Source of the DNA: Antedon mediterranea
Lineage: Eukaryota > Echinodermata > Crinoidea > Comatulida > Antedonidae
Assembly: GCF_964355755.1 (NCBI RefSeq)
Contig: NC_092670.1
Location: 28,567,795 to 28,631,794, forward strand
Direction of reading: 5' to 3'
Length of the DNA: 64,000 nt
A model generated the notes under the pieces. It saw only the letters and a program-made list of their open reading frames with translations. It had not been told where the DNA came from and did no database searches. The position numbers and the translations under genes are program-made. Shown piece after piece: positions 26,901-38,230 of this stretch. The number at the start of each line of letters is the position of its first letter. The stretch's first letter is position 1.

Positions 26901-29900
26901 ATCTCTCTCTCTCGCTGATCTATCTCTCTCTCGCTGATCTATCGCTCTCTCGCTGATCTATCTCTCTCTCGCTGATCTATCTCTCTCTCGCTGATCTATT
27001 TCTCTCTCGCTGATCTATCTCTCTCTCGCTGATCTATCTCTCTCGCTGATCTATCTCTCTCGCTGATCTATCTCTCTCTCTCGCTGATCTATCTCTCTCC
27101 CTGATCTATCTCTCTATCGCTGATCTATCTCTCTCTCGCTGATCTATCTCTCTCTCGCTGATCTATCTCTCTCTCTCGCTGATCTATCTCTCTCCCTGAT
27201 CTATCTCTCTATCGCTGATCTATCTCTCTCTCACTGATCTATCTCTCTCTCGCTGATCTATCTCTTTCTCTCTCGCTGGTCTATCTCTCTCTCGCTGATC
27301 TATCTCTCTCTCGCGGATCTATCTCCTATCGCTGATCTATCTCTCTCTCGCTGATCTATCTCTCTCGCTGATATATCTCTCTCTCGCTGATCTATCTCTT
27401 TGTCGCTGATCTACCTCTCTCTCGCTGATCTATCTCTTTCTCGCTGATCTATCTCTCTCTCGCTGATCTATCTCTCTCTCGCTGATCTATCTCTCTCGCT
27501 GATCTATCTCTCTCTCGCTGATCTATCTCTCTCTCTCGCTGATCTATCTCTCTCTCGCTGATCTATCGCTCTCTCGCTGATCTATCTCTCTCTCGCTGAT
27601 CTATCTCTCTCTCGCTGATCTATCTCTCTCGCTGATCTATCTCTCTCTCGCTGATCTATCTCTCTCGCTGATCTATCTCTCTCGCTGATCTATCTCTCTC
27701 TCTCGCTGATCTATCTCTCTCGCTGATCTATCTCTCTCTCTCGCTGATCTATCTCTCTCCCTGATCTATCTCTCTCTCGCTGATCTATCTCTCTCTCTCT
27801 CTCGCTGATCTATCTCTCTCTTTCGCTGATCTATCTCTCTCTCGATGATCTATCTCTCTCTCGCTGATCTATTTCTCTCTAGCTGATCTATCTTTCTCTC
27901 GCTGATCTATCTCTCTCGCTGATCTATCTCTCTCTTGCTGATCTATCTCTCTCTCGCTGATCAATCTCTCTCTCTCGCTGATCTATCTCTCTCTCGCTGA
28001 TCTATCTCTCTCTCTCGCTGATCTATCTCTCTCTCGCTGATCTATCTCTCTCTCTCGCTGATCTATCTCTTCTCACTGATCTATCTCTCTCTCTCGCTGA
28101 TCTATCTCTCTCTCGCTGATCTATCTCTCTCTCGCTGATCTATCTCTCTCTCGCTGATCTATCTCGCTCTCGCTGATCTATCTCTCTCTCGCTGATCTTT
28201 CTCTCTCGCTGATCTATCTCTCTCTCGCTGATCTATCTCTCTCTCGCTGATCTATCTCTCTCGCTGATCTATCTCTCTCTCTCTCGCTGATCTATCTCTC
28301 TCTCGCTAATCCATCTCTCTCTCGCTGATCTATCTCTCTCTCGCTGATCTATCTCTCTCTGATCTATCTCTCTCTCGCTGATCTATCTCTCTCTTTCTGA
28401 TCTATCTCTCTCTGATCTATCTCTCTCTCGCTGATCTATCTCTCTATCGCTGATCTATCTCTCTCTCGCTGATCTATCTCTCTCTCGCTGATCTATCTCT
28501 CTCTCGCTGATCTATCTCTCTCGCTGATCTATCTCTCTCTCGCTGATCTATCTCTCTCTCGCTGATCTATCTCTCTCTCGCTGATCTATCTCTCTCTCTC
28601 GCTGATCTATCTCTCTCTCCCTGATCTATCTCTCTGTCGCTGATCTATCTCTCTCTCGCTGATCTATCTCTATCTCGCTGATCTATCTCTCTCTCGCTGA
28701 TCTATCTCTCTCTTGCTGATCTTTCTCTCTCTCTCTCTCGCTGATCTATCTCTCTCTCGCTGATCTATCTCTCTTTCACTGATCTATCTCTCTCTCGCTG
28801 ATCTATCTCTCTCTCGCTGATCTATCTCTCTCTCGCTGATCTATCTCCCTCTCGCTGATCTTTCTCTCTCTCGCTGATCTATCTCTCTCTCGCTGATCTA
28901 TCTCTCTCTCGCTGATCTATCTCTTTCTCTCTCGCTGGTCTATCTCTCTCTCGCTGATCTATATCTCTCTCGCGGATCTATCTCCTATCGCTGATCTATC
29001 TCTCTCTCTCGCTGATCTATCTCTCTCGCTGATATATCTCTCTCTCTCGCTGATCTATCTCTTTGTCGCTGATCTACCTCTCTCTCGCTGATCTATCTCT
29101 TTCTCGCTGATCTATCTCTCTCTCGCTGATCTATCTCTCTCTCGCTGATCTATCTCTCTCGCTGATCTATCTCTCTCTCGCTGATCTATCTCTCTCTCTC
29201 GCTGATCTATCTCTCTCTCGCTGATCTATCGCTCTCTCGCTGATCTGTCTCTCTCTCGCTGATCTATCTCTCTCTCGCTGATCTATCTCTCTCTCGCTGA
29301 TCTATCTCTCTCTCGCTGATCTATCTCTCTCTCGCTGATCTATCTCTCTCGCTGATCTATCTCTCTCGCTGATCTATCTCTCTCTCTCGCTGATCTATCT
29401 CTCTCCCTTATCTATCTCTCTATCGCTGATCTATCTCTCTCTCGCTGATCTATCTCTCTCTCGCTGATCTATCTCTCTTTCTCTCGCTGATCTATCTCTC
29501 TCTTTCGCTGATCTATCTCTCTCTCGATGATCTATCTCTCTCTCGCTGATCTATCTCTCTCTCGCTGATCTATCTCTCTCTCGCTGATCTATCTCTCTCT
29601 CGCTGATCTATCTCTCTCTCGCTGATCTTTCTCTCTCTCGCTGATCTATCTCTCTCGCTGATCTATCTCTCTCTCGCTGATCTATCTCTCTCTCTCGCTG
29701 ATCTATCTCTCTCTCGCTGATCTATCGCTCTCTCGCTGATCTATCTCTCTCTCGCTGATCTATCTCTCTCTCGCTGATCTATTTCTCTCTCGCTGATCTA
29801 TCTCTCTCTCGCTGATCTATCTCTCTCGCTGATCTATCTCTCTCGCTGATCTATCTCTCTCTCTCGCTGATCTATCTCTCTCCCTGATCTATCTCTCTAT
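22470..29900. repeat. ~3.97-kb higher-order repeat pair in the CT satellite
   Basis: The block beginning near 22.47 kb recurs from about 26.44 kb. The CTCCCTTATC marker moves from about 22640 to 26620 and from 25440 to 29405, and the TTTGTCGCTGATCTACC marker from 23418 to 27398 and from 25098 to 29060. All offsets are 3.96-3.98 kb. A shorter 2.8-kb offset (22298 to 25098; 22640 to 25440) is superimposed, which implies several rounds of unequal exchange. Confidence 0.65.
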
Positions 29901-32090
29901 CGCTGATCTATCTCTCTCTCGCTGATCTATCTCTCTCTCGCTGATCTATCTCTCTCTCTCTCTCTCGCTGATCTATCTCTCTCTTTCGCTGATCTATCTC
30001 TCTCTCGATGATCTATCTCTCTCTCGCTGATCTATTTCTCTCTAGCTGATCTATCTTTCTCTCGCTGATCTATCTCTCTCGCTGATCTATCTCTCTCGCT
30101 TATCTATCTCTCTCTTGCTGATCTATCTCTCTCTCGCTGATCAATCTCTCTCTCTAGTCTCTCGCTGATCTATCTCTCTCTCGCTGATCTATCTCTCTCT
30201 CTCGCTGATCTATCTCTCTCTCGCTGATCTATCTCTCTCTCTCGCTGATCTATCTCTTCTCACTGATCTATCTCTCTCTCGCTGATCTATCTCTCTCTCG
30301 CTGATCTATCTCGCTCTCGCTGATCTATCTCTCTCTCGCTGATCTTTCTCTCTCGCTGATCTATCTCTCTCTCGCTGATCTATCTCTCTCTCGCTGATCT
30401 ATCTCTCTCGCTGATCTATCTCTCTCTCTCTCGCTGATCTATCTCTCTCTCGCTAATCCATCTCTCTCTCGCTGATCTATCTCTCTCTCGCTGATCTATC
30501 TCTCTCTGATCTATCTCTCTCTCGCTGATCTATCTCTCTATCGCTGATCTATCTCTCTCTCGCTGATCTATCTCTCTCTCGCTGATCTATCTCTCTCTCT
30601 CGCTGATCTATCTCTCTCGCTGATCTATCTCTCTCGCTGATCTATCTCTCTCTCGCTGATCTATCTCTCTCTCGCTGATCTATCTCTCTCTTTCGCTGAT
30701 CTATCTCTCTCTCGCTGATCTATCTCTCTCTCGCTGATCTATCTCTCTCTCGCTGATCTATCTCTCTCTCTCTCGCTGATCTATCTCTCTCTCCCTGATC
30801 TATCTCTCTGTCGCTGATCTATCTCTCTCTCGCTGATCTATCTCTATCTCGCTGATCTATCTCTCTCTCGCTGATCTATCTCTCTCTCGCTGATCTATCT
30901 CTCTCTCTCTCTCGCTGATCTATCTCTCTCTCGCTGATCTATCTCTCTTTCACTGATCTATCTCTCTCTCGCTGATCTATCTCTCTCTCGCTGATCTATC
31001 TCTCTCTCGCTGATCTATCTCTCTCTCGCTGATCTTTCTCTCTCTCGCTGATCTATCTCTCTCTCGCTGATCTATCTCTCTCTCGCTGATCTATCTCTTT
31101 CTCTCTCGCTGGTCTATCTCTCTCTCGCTGATCTATATCTCTCTCGCGGATCTATCTCCTATCGCTGATCTATCTCTCTCTCGCTGATCTATCTCTCTCG
31201 CTGATATATCTCTCTCTCGCTGATCTATCTCTTTGTCGCTGATCTACCTCTCTCTCGCTGATCTATCTCTTTCTCGCTGATCTATCTCTCTCTCGCTGAT
31301 CTATCTCTCTCTCGCTGATCTATCTCTCTCGCTGATCTATCTCTCTCTCGCTGATCTATCTCTCTCTCTCGCTGATCTATCTCTCTCTCGCTGATCTATC
31401 GCTCTCTCGCTGATCTATCTCTCTCTCGCTGATCTATCTCTCTCTCGCTGATCTATCTCTCTCTCGCTGATCTATCTCTCTCTCGCTGATCTATCTCTCT
31501 CTCGCTGATCTATCTCTCTCTCGCTGATCTATCTCTCTCGCTGATCTATCTCTCTCGCTGATCTATCTCTCTCTCTCGCTGATCTATCTCTCTCCCTGAT
31601 CTATCTCTCTATCGCTGATCTATCTCTCTCTCGCTGATCTATCTCTCTCTCGCTGATCTATCTCTCTCTCTCTCGCTGATCTATCTCTCTCTTTCGCTGA
31701 TCTATCTCTCTCTCGATGATCTATCTCTCTCTCGCTGATCTATTTCTCTCTCGCTGATCTATCTCTCTCTCGCTGATCTATCTCTCTCTCGCTGATCTAT
31801 CTCTCTCTCGCTGATCTATCTCTCTCTCGCTGACCTATCTCTCTCTCTCGCTGATCTATCTCTCTATCGCTGATCTATCTCTCTCTCGCTGATATATCTC
31901 TCTCTCGCTGATATATCTCTCTCTCGCTGATCTATCTCTTTCTCGCTGATCTACCTCTCTCTCGCTGATCTATCTCTCTCTCGCTGATCTATCTCTCTCT
32001 CGCTGATCTATTTCTCTCTCGCTGATCTATCTCTCTCTCGCTGATCTATCTCTCTCTCTCTCTCGCTGATCTATCTCTCTTTCCCTCCCT

Positions 32091-32519
32091 CTCTCTCACT
32101 CTTTTTTCGATGATCTCTCTCTCTCTCTCCCTCTCTGATCTCTCTCTCGTTAATCTCTTTCTTGCTGATCTCTCTCTCGCTGATCTCTCCCTCGCTGACC
32201 TCAATCTCGCTGATATCTCTCTCTCTCTCTTGCTGATCTCTCTCTTGCTGATCTCTCTCTCATAAATCTCTCTCTCGCAGATCTCTATCGCTGATCTCTC
32301 TATCTCTCTCCCTCGCTGCTCTCTCTATCTCTCTCCCTCGCTGCTCTCTCTCGTCCTCTCTCTCTCGTTGATCTCTCTTATTTGCAGAAATCTCTCTTGC
32401 TGATCTCTCCCTCGCTGACCTCTATCTCGCTTCTCTCTCTTTCTCTCGCTTTTCTCTCTCTCATAAATCTCTCTCTCGCAGATCTCTCTCGCTGATCTCT
32501 CTATCTCTCTCCCTCGCTG

Positions 32520-32550
<31 letters not shown>

Positions 32551-32872
32551 CCCCTCTCTAACTCTCTCCCTCCCTCTATCTCCCTCTCTTTTTTCGATGA
32601 TCTCTCTCCCTCCCTCTCTGATCTCTCTCTCGCTAATATCTTTCTTGCTGATCTCTCTCTCGCTGATCTCTCCCTCGCTGACCTCTATCTTGCTGATCTC
32701 TCTCTCTCTTGCTGATCTCTCTCTCATAAATCTCTCTCTCTCAGATCTCTCTCCTCGATCTCTCTATCTCTCTCCCTCGCTGCTCTCACTATCTCTCTCC
32801 CTCGCTGCTTTCTCTCTCCTCGATCTCTCTATCTCTCTCCCTTGCTGCTCTCTCTATCTCTCTCCCTCGCTG

Positions 32873-32909
<37 letters not shown>

Positions 32910-32915
32910 GCTGAT
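32091..32915. repeat. Diverged patch of the CT satellite
   Basis: Here the GATCTAT box is largely replaced by GATCTCTC, and irregular elements appear: TTTTTTCGATGATCTC near 32102 and 32590, CATAAATCTCTCTC near 32250, 32461 and 32725, and CCCTCGCTGCTCTC several times. The recurrence of these markers indicates an internal duplication of roughly 490 bp. A 105-residue Ser/Leu frame on the plus strand and an 88-residue Arg/Glu frame on the minus strand in this patch are repeat artefacts. The patch is more mutated than the arrays on either side. Confidence 0.8.
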
Positions 32916-33436
32916 CAATCTCTCTCTCGCTGATCTATCTCTCTCTCGTTGATCTCTCTCTCTCTCGTTGATCTATCTCTCTCTCTCGCTGATCTATCTC
33001 TCTCTCTCGCTGATCTATCTCTCTCTCTCGCTGATCTATCTCTCTCTCGCTGATCTATCTCTGTCTCGCTGATCAATCTCTGTCTCACTGATCTATCTCT
33101 GTCTCGCTGATCTATCTCTGTCTCGCTGATCTATCTCTCTCTCGCTGATCTATCTCTGTCTGGCTGATCTATCTCTCTCTCCCTGATCTCTCTCTCTCTC
33201 TCGCTGATCTATCTCTCTCGCTGATCTATCTCTCTGTCTCGCTGATCTATCTCTGTCTCGCTGATCTATCTCTCTGTCTCGCTGATCTATCTATCTGTCT
33301 CGCTGATCTATCTCTATGTCTCGCTGATCTATCTCTCTGTATCGCTGATCTATCTCTCTCTCTCGCTGATCTATCTTTCTCTCGCTGATCTATCTCTCTA
33401 TCGCTGATCTATCTCTCTCTCGCTGATCTATCTCTC
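32916..33436. repeat. CT satellite, GTCTC-variant segment at the end of the left array
   Basis: Units of the form CTGTCTCGCTGATCTAT dominate. The order of variants (GATCAATCTCTGTCTCACTG near 33071, then CTGGCTGATC, CCCTGATCTC, CTATGTCTCGC, CTGTATCGC, CTTTCTCTCGC, CTCTATCGC) matches, almost unit for unit, the segment at about 45190-45559 in the right array. The segment stops abruptly at 33436, where single-copy-like DNA begins. Confidence 0.9.
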
Positions 33437-33519
33437 ACATCCACGTCAAACAGCGAAAATGGGACATTAAGTGTTCCGAGAGCCGTTTTCATTGTTTAAG
33501 TTAGCCGGAGCCTTTTTCG

Positions 33520-33570
33520 ATTGGCTATAAATAGAAAGTTCCCGAGCATTTCGAGCGACGCGAGTTCTGA
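33520..33570 (+). promoter_or_regulatory. Candidate TATA-box core promoter
   Basis: A TATAAATA box lies at 33526-33533, directly preceded by CGATTGGC, an inverted CCAAT-type box. The next ~45 bases (about 33534-33580) are comparatively GC-rich. A start site about 30 bases downstream, near 33556-33562, would be expected. An AATAAA hexamer follows at about 34132-34137, before the transposon end, so a short unit of about 600 bases is possible. No convincing reading frame is present between them. TATA-like strings are common in AT-rich DNA, so this is a candidate only. Confidence 0.3.
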
Positions 33571-34173
33571 CTTCCGTGTTTTATAGGCTGTCTAAATTTC
33601 CCTTTTAACGGATTTATATTAAATTATATTGTTGTTTGATTTATTTCTGTTTATTAAGAACATTTATATTAAACAAAAACCACAACAATAGCAATTTTAG
33701 TTGATTATGGATTAATTGATTCGAATTCTAAGATAAACGTCTAAGCCAAATGTAAACGTAAACAAAGCGAGTCATACGGCGAAAACAAAAAAGTGAAAAC
33801 TAACTAATCTGTTAAAATAGCTAACATTAATTTGCAATTTTTAAATGAAATTCTGAAAACGCTATAATATAGTCTTATATGCATTTTCAAAGATTTCCAA
33901 ATATAAGCTTGGGGTTATTTTTCAAACAAATTCTATAAGGAGTTGAAGATAGTGTATTTTGAGCGAAAGTGCGGTGCGCGTAGGCCTAGGAAGACGCGGC
34001 AGGGCTGGAATACTCGTTTCCTTAGGCGACGAGAACGTCGGAAGATGCGCTCTATCACTGGGCTCTCGATTTTAGTTCTTGGATGTTCGTGGATGATGCA
34101 GAATCTTATAATATGGGCTTATAAATTTTAAAATAAAGTGCTGAACTTTCATTTTTCTTAAAATTATGAAGAT
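33571..34173. other. AT-rich spacer, no gene recognised
   Basis: This is the stretch between the candidate promoter and the transposon terminus. The only open frame of note (33943-34131 on the plus strand, 62 codons) starts at TTG rather than ATG, is Arg-rich at first and then hydrophobic, and has no recognisable domain. I do not call it a gene. An AATAAA hexamer at about 34132 is the only other signal noted. Confidence 0.5.
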
Positions 34174-34225
34174 TACCCAGTGGGCAAAAATTGGTTGAAT
34201 TAACGTTAATTCAACGTTATCTGCA

Positions 34226-34900
34226 AACGTTGAAATAACGTTGAAAAAGTGGTTGAAAATGAAAGTTTGCCTCAACGTAAATGTCAACGTTGAATCAACA
34301 TAGAAATTATCAACGTTGAAACAACGTTAAAATAAGTAACGTTGAAATAACGTTGAAAAAATGGTTGAAAATGAAAGTTTGCCTCAACGTAAATGTCAAC
34401 GTTGAATCAACATAGAAACTATCAACGTTGAAACAACGTTAAAATAAGTAACGTTGAAATAACGTTGAAAAAATGGTTGAAAATGAAAGTTTGCCTCAAC
34501 TTAAATGTCAACGTTGAATCAACATAGAAATTATCAACGTTGAAACAACGTTAAAATAGGTAACGTTGAAATAACGTTGAAAAAATGGTTGAAAATGAAA
34601 GTTTGCCTCAACGTAAATGTCAACGTTGAATCAACATAGAAATTATCAACGTTGAAACAACGTTAAAATAGGTAACGTTGAAATAACGTTGAAAATGAAA
34701 GTTTGCCTCAACAAAAATGTCAACGTTGATTCAACATAGATTATCAACGTTGAAACAACGTAAAAATGTCTACGTTGAAATTATCAATGTTGATTCAATG
34801 TTGACATTATTAACGTTGAAACAACGTAATAATTAAGTTGAAATGAAAATTTGCATCAACGTAAATTTAAACATAGATTTAACGTTGAAATTTGATTTGT
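34226..34900. repeat. Left subterminal array, exact 112-bp period, AACGTT-rich
   Basis: AACGTTGAAATAACGTTGAA starts units at 34226, 34338, 34450, 34562 and 34674, a constant 112-bp step. Four units are nearly identical. The fifth has a deletion and decays towards 34900. Each unit holds several AACGTT hexamers (palindromes) spaced about 10-40 bp apart, plus TCAACATAGAAATTATCAAC. This looks like a subterminal binding-site array of the surrounding element. Confidence 0.93.
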
Positions 34901-35921
34901 TGAATTACTATATCCAATTTGAATCAACGGTTTTAAAGTAGTTAGTAGTAAAGTTACTGTTACATCGCAGAATCCATCAATAGAGACATTTTATAAATAC
35001 TGTATATCTTACTAATCTTTAATTTCTATAAAAACATAAAATAACATTTAATCAGGTGTTATCAAATCATCAGGCAAAATCCAAGCAACAATCAAATAAT
35101 GTACATCCTCACTGACAGTTCTCAGGTACCAATGTTAAGTATAAAAAATATACTAATAACCAGTTTGTAATATGTTTGCCAACTAACATGATTGAATAAC
35201 TATAAATATTGGCTGATTACAGTAAAACACAATAAATACAACACACGTCACAGGTGCCTTGTGCTAATGTTGCAGAAGTCCAAATGATGGTAATAACACA
35301 ATACTGTAATTGCATTGTTCCGATTAGTCAATAAACAGTTGCCTCGATTCCTGTGTTGACATTGTCCTATGCTTTCCAAAAGTGTGGCAATATTATTTTT
35401 CCAAACCTGAAACAAATTCAATCAAGTTACTGTAGTTTTAAACAAAAATAATACAGTAAAAAATTAATTGTTGAAAGATTTATTGTCCCCAAAAAACATG
35501 AACAATGAAGATTAATACAATCATACTTTGAATACCTTGCCATTTTGCAATTTTAACAATTTAGATATTCACTTGCCGTAGAAAATAAATAAAAACAATA
35601 AAGATTTCACTTAACAAAAATACAAAATAAACAGTACATTTTACCAAAAACCAATTGTTTGTTTAAATTGTCCCCCTTTTAAGGTACAAATGCATTTTTT
35701 AAAATCTAATTTTTGGTCAAAGTGAACAACTCTATAGTGACGGCATATTCAACAAAACATTTAAAAAAAAATTGTTCAGTTCAATTATATCTTTAACACA
35801 TTGTTAAAAAATCATACTGTACATAAACAAAAATTCAATTCAGAACATCATTTCACACTTAATCGTAAACTATGCAATCAATTCAATTTATGTAAATAAT
35901 ATTGCAACACTGTATTAATAT
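34901..35921. other. AT-rich transposon core, no gene recognised
   Basis: This is the interior of the TACCCAGTGGGCA element between its left array and the nested inverted-repeat element. It is AT-rich, has stops in every frame and shows no transposase-like motif. It may be the remains of a deleted coding core or captured filler sequence. Confidence 0.5.
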
Positions 35922-36898
35922 TTACGCCGTGGTTAGGATTCCGGCAACGAAACTCAACTGCCCAGCGTTAGGGAATCCGACACGCTATTTCGCATGCCCA
36001 GAGCGAGGTATTCGGCGACTCTATTTTTGTCTACAACAGACCAAAGCGTGGTTCCCACTAGCGACGCAACACAAGGACGTAACGCAACGCAAGTAAATTG
36101 ACCAATCACAAGCGATGGCTTATTCGCTTGTGATTGCTAACTGTCTATAACTTCGCTTGTCATTGGTTAAAACGCTTGCGTTGCGTTTACGTCCTTGCGT
36201 TACGTTCTAGTGGGAACCAAGCTTGATGGATCATTTTAATAGCTGCGCCACGGCGAACTAGCCGGCCTACATGCCTACTAATACTAGTAGGCCTACCAGC
36301 TAGATGTGACCATTGGGCCTATTTATTTCGTAATTAAATTTGCTTCATTCATATATAAACTTTATATATTTATGAATTATAATTGCATGACTAGTTTTAA
36401 TTTTTATAGTACAAAATAAAAGATTTCATATAACGCATTTATACTGTACATAACATCATGCAATCGTATACAAGTTGATTTGTTGACAGCAGCCGCCGTG
36501 CGGATGTGAAAAAATAAAACAGACCTATTCGGGAGAAGTCGGTGTCGCAACGCTACGCTATTCATTTTCGTACATTTCTTGAAATATGCAAGCTGATTCT
36601 TATCAATATCATAATAATTATTTTAACGCGTGGCATAATTATTAATTCATGTATGGCCTAGGCCAAGTTTCATCCATCGCTCTCTCCCCCGCGCGACGAC
36701 TAACTAGGTCACAGCAAAGATATCTTTGGCTACACAGTACATCCCTAGTTAACACTCCGACTCTCGGGTAATGTGGTGCGCGGTCTGTGGCACTAGTGCA
36801 AGCTATAATTACTTCGCTCTGGGCATGCGCAATAGCGTGTCGGATTCCCTAACGATGGGAAGTTGAGTTGCGGTGCCGGAATCCTAACCACGGCGTAA
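35922..36898. mobile_element. Nested ~1-kb element with 85-bp terminal inverted repeats
   Basis: The left arm, 35922-36006, starts TTACGCCGTGGTTAGGATTC. Its reverse complement occupies 36814-36898. By eye about 80 of 85 positions agree, and the arms include the shared segment TAGGGAATCCGACACGCTAT. The flanks on both sides could be read as a 3-bp TAT duplication (left ...AATAT, right TATTT...), but this is weak in AT-rich DNA. There is no coding frame. A smaller hairpin element sits just inside the left arm. A 64-codon frame at 35902-36096 only crosses the arm and is not a gene. Confidence 0.85.
36044..36224. mobile_element. ~181-bp hairpin MITE nested inside the 1-kb element
   Basis: The left end AAGCGTGGTTCCCACTAG pairs with the right end CTAGTGGGAACCAAGCTT (one mismatch over the first 17 bases). 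Pairing continues inward through ACGTAACGCAACGCAAG / CTTGCGTTGCGTTTACGT and CCAATCACAAGCG / CGCTTGTCATTGG. The centre holds a further small inverted repeat, CAAGCGA...TTCGCTTG. It has no coding capacity. Such a near-complete fold-back is typical of MITEs. Confidence 0.8.
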
Positions 36899-37950
36899 TA
36901 TTTATTCAATTCAATATTAAAGTTAAGAACTATAAATACCAACCTTTTGTATATAAAAATATTGATCATCCATTAGATTTTTCTCGTTTGATTCACATAG
37001 AAAAGATTATAGGCCTACATGTACTTCATTATTTTGTACTCTAGCTAGGCATAGGCCTAAGGGCCTTAGCTAGGCCTACAATCTGAAATAAAGAAAGCGA
37101 GTAAGTTTAACAAATAGCCGTCCTAGGCTAGGCAAGCAACATGTGTTTGTATACTATTAACACTAATAATAGCATTAGCAGCTACTGTAGACAGCCTAGC
37201 AGAAAGCTAGCTAGGCTAGGCCAACTAATTAAATATTATAATGTTATATTTATGTATACTTTTGGATAAATAAAGAAAGTATTATTGAACTAAAAGGCCT
37301 AGCCTAGGCCTAATACATACCATTTTATAACCATAATAAGTACAGAACTGTAGTTATCCTTGGCAAGGCAAATGTTTGCACTTGACATGCATAATACTAA
37401 ATGCTTCCACTAGGCCTAGGCCTAGTGAGTGAATTCAGTTCATCAGTTTGGCAGCCTGCCTAGCCTACTAGCCTAGCCTATATAGGCCTAGGCCTAGCCT
37501 ACCAGGCTATAGCCTAGCTATGCATGTGTGGCCTAGACTAGGCCTAGAGGCTAGCTATTGTTTGATAAGGGTAAAATAGTCAAGCTCAAAGCTTATAAAT
37601 TAGTAGATTACAAATAAAAAAGATTGTTTTCCTACCTCAAAACATACTTATTTGACAATTTCAATGATGAGCCTTTTTTTTCTACACACCACTACTACTG
37701 TAGGCCTAGCCTATGTCGAAGTAACTGAAATTACTGACACCAGTTTCAAAATTTTATCAAAACGAAACTAACCAATGACAAGCACGTATCTTATGAAATT
37801 TGATCTTGCATGAAAGGATCATTCAATTTTCAACAACTTCTTAGAACATTTTTGTATTATACAGAGACAATTTGCCAATCTAAAATTCCTAAATAACCAA
37901 TAATCATTTGTTTTACAATAAAGGATGATAAAATAAACCGCCAACTGAAA
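36899..37950. other. AT-rich core with GGCCTA-rich tract, no gene
   Basis: Between the nested element and the right array the sequence contains dense, non-tandem repeats of AGGCCTA, TAGGCC, CTAGCCTA and GCTAGGC, most concentrated at about 37010-37560 and again near 37700. The tract is self-complementary because TAGGCCTA is palindromic. No open frame or conserved motif was seen. Confidence 0.7.
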
Positions 37951-38230
37951 TCTAATGTTAATTTAACGTTGAAACATCAATGGCAATGCACTTAAACAAT
38001 TATTTAATATTAAACGTTAAAAACATGTCATTTTAACCAAAGTATTAAATAGAATTTATCTTTAATTTAACGTTTAATTAACATTGAAAAAAAAAATAAT
38101 AATTGTTTGAAAAAACAACATAATTTCAAGAGTTTTTCAACGTTGAAAACATGTCATTTGAAAATGACAACTGGATTTCAACGTTAAAATAACGTTGGAA
38201 TAACATTGAAAAACAAAAATAATAACTGTT
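37951..38230. repeat. Degenerate AACGTT repeats leading into the right array
   Basis: Scattered TTAACGTT, AACGTTGAAA and CAACGTTAAAATAACGTTGG strings occur without a fixed period, between the GGCCTA-rich core and the regular 61-bp array. They look like older, diverged copies of the subterminal repeat. Confidence 0.7.

Larger units (their letters stand above)
1806..32090. repeat. Giant CT-rich satellite, left array, unit GCTGATCTAT(CT)n
   Basis: About 30 kb is made of a 17-21-bp unit, most often GCTGATCTATCTCTCTCTC (19 bp). Length varies mainly in steps of two through the CT tract. Point variants (GATCAATC, GATCTTTC, CGCGGATC, TTTGTCGCTGATCTACC, CCCTTATC, CGATGATC, CTAATCCATC) recur in fixed order and mark higher-order copies. 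The plus strand is nearly all pyrimidine apart from the GCTGATCTAT box, so the minus strand is GA-rich. Apparent open frames here, such as Arg/Ser/Glu/Asp-rich ones on the minus strand, are artefacts of the repeat. No gene is present. Confidence 0.97.

Noticed and set aside
32461-32914. Open frames of 88 (minus) and 105 (plus) codons
   Set aside because: Low-complexity translations of the diverged CT satellite on both strands; no domain or start context.
1806-33436. Telomere or rDNA spacer
   Set aside because: No TTAGGG-type repeats and no rRNA or tRNA sequences were seen near the array.
33943-34131. 62-codon plus frame, Arg-rich then hydrophobic
   Set aside because: Starts at TTG, not ATG, and has no recognisable family; in animal DNA this is not a credible start.
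34072-34287. 71-codon minus frame over the transposon terminus
   Set aside because: Runs through the AACGTT repeat and the terminal inverted repeat, so it is a by-product.
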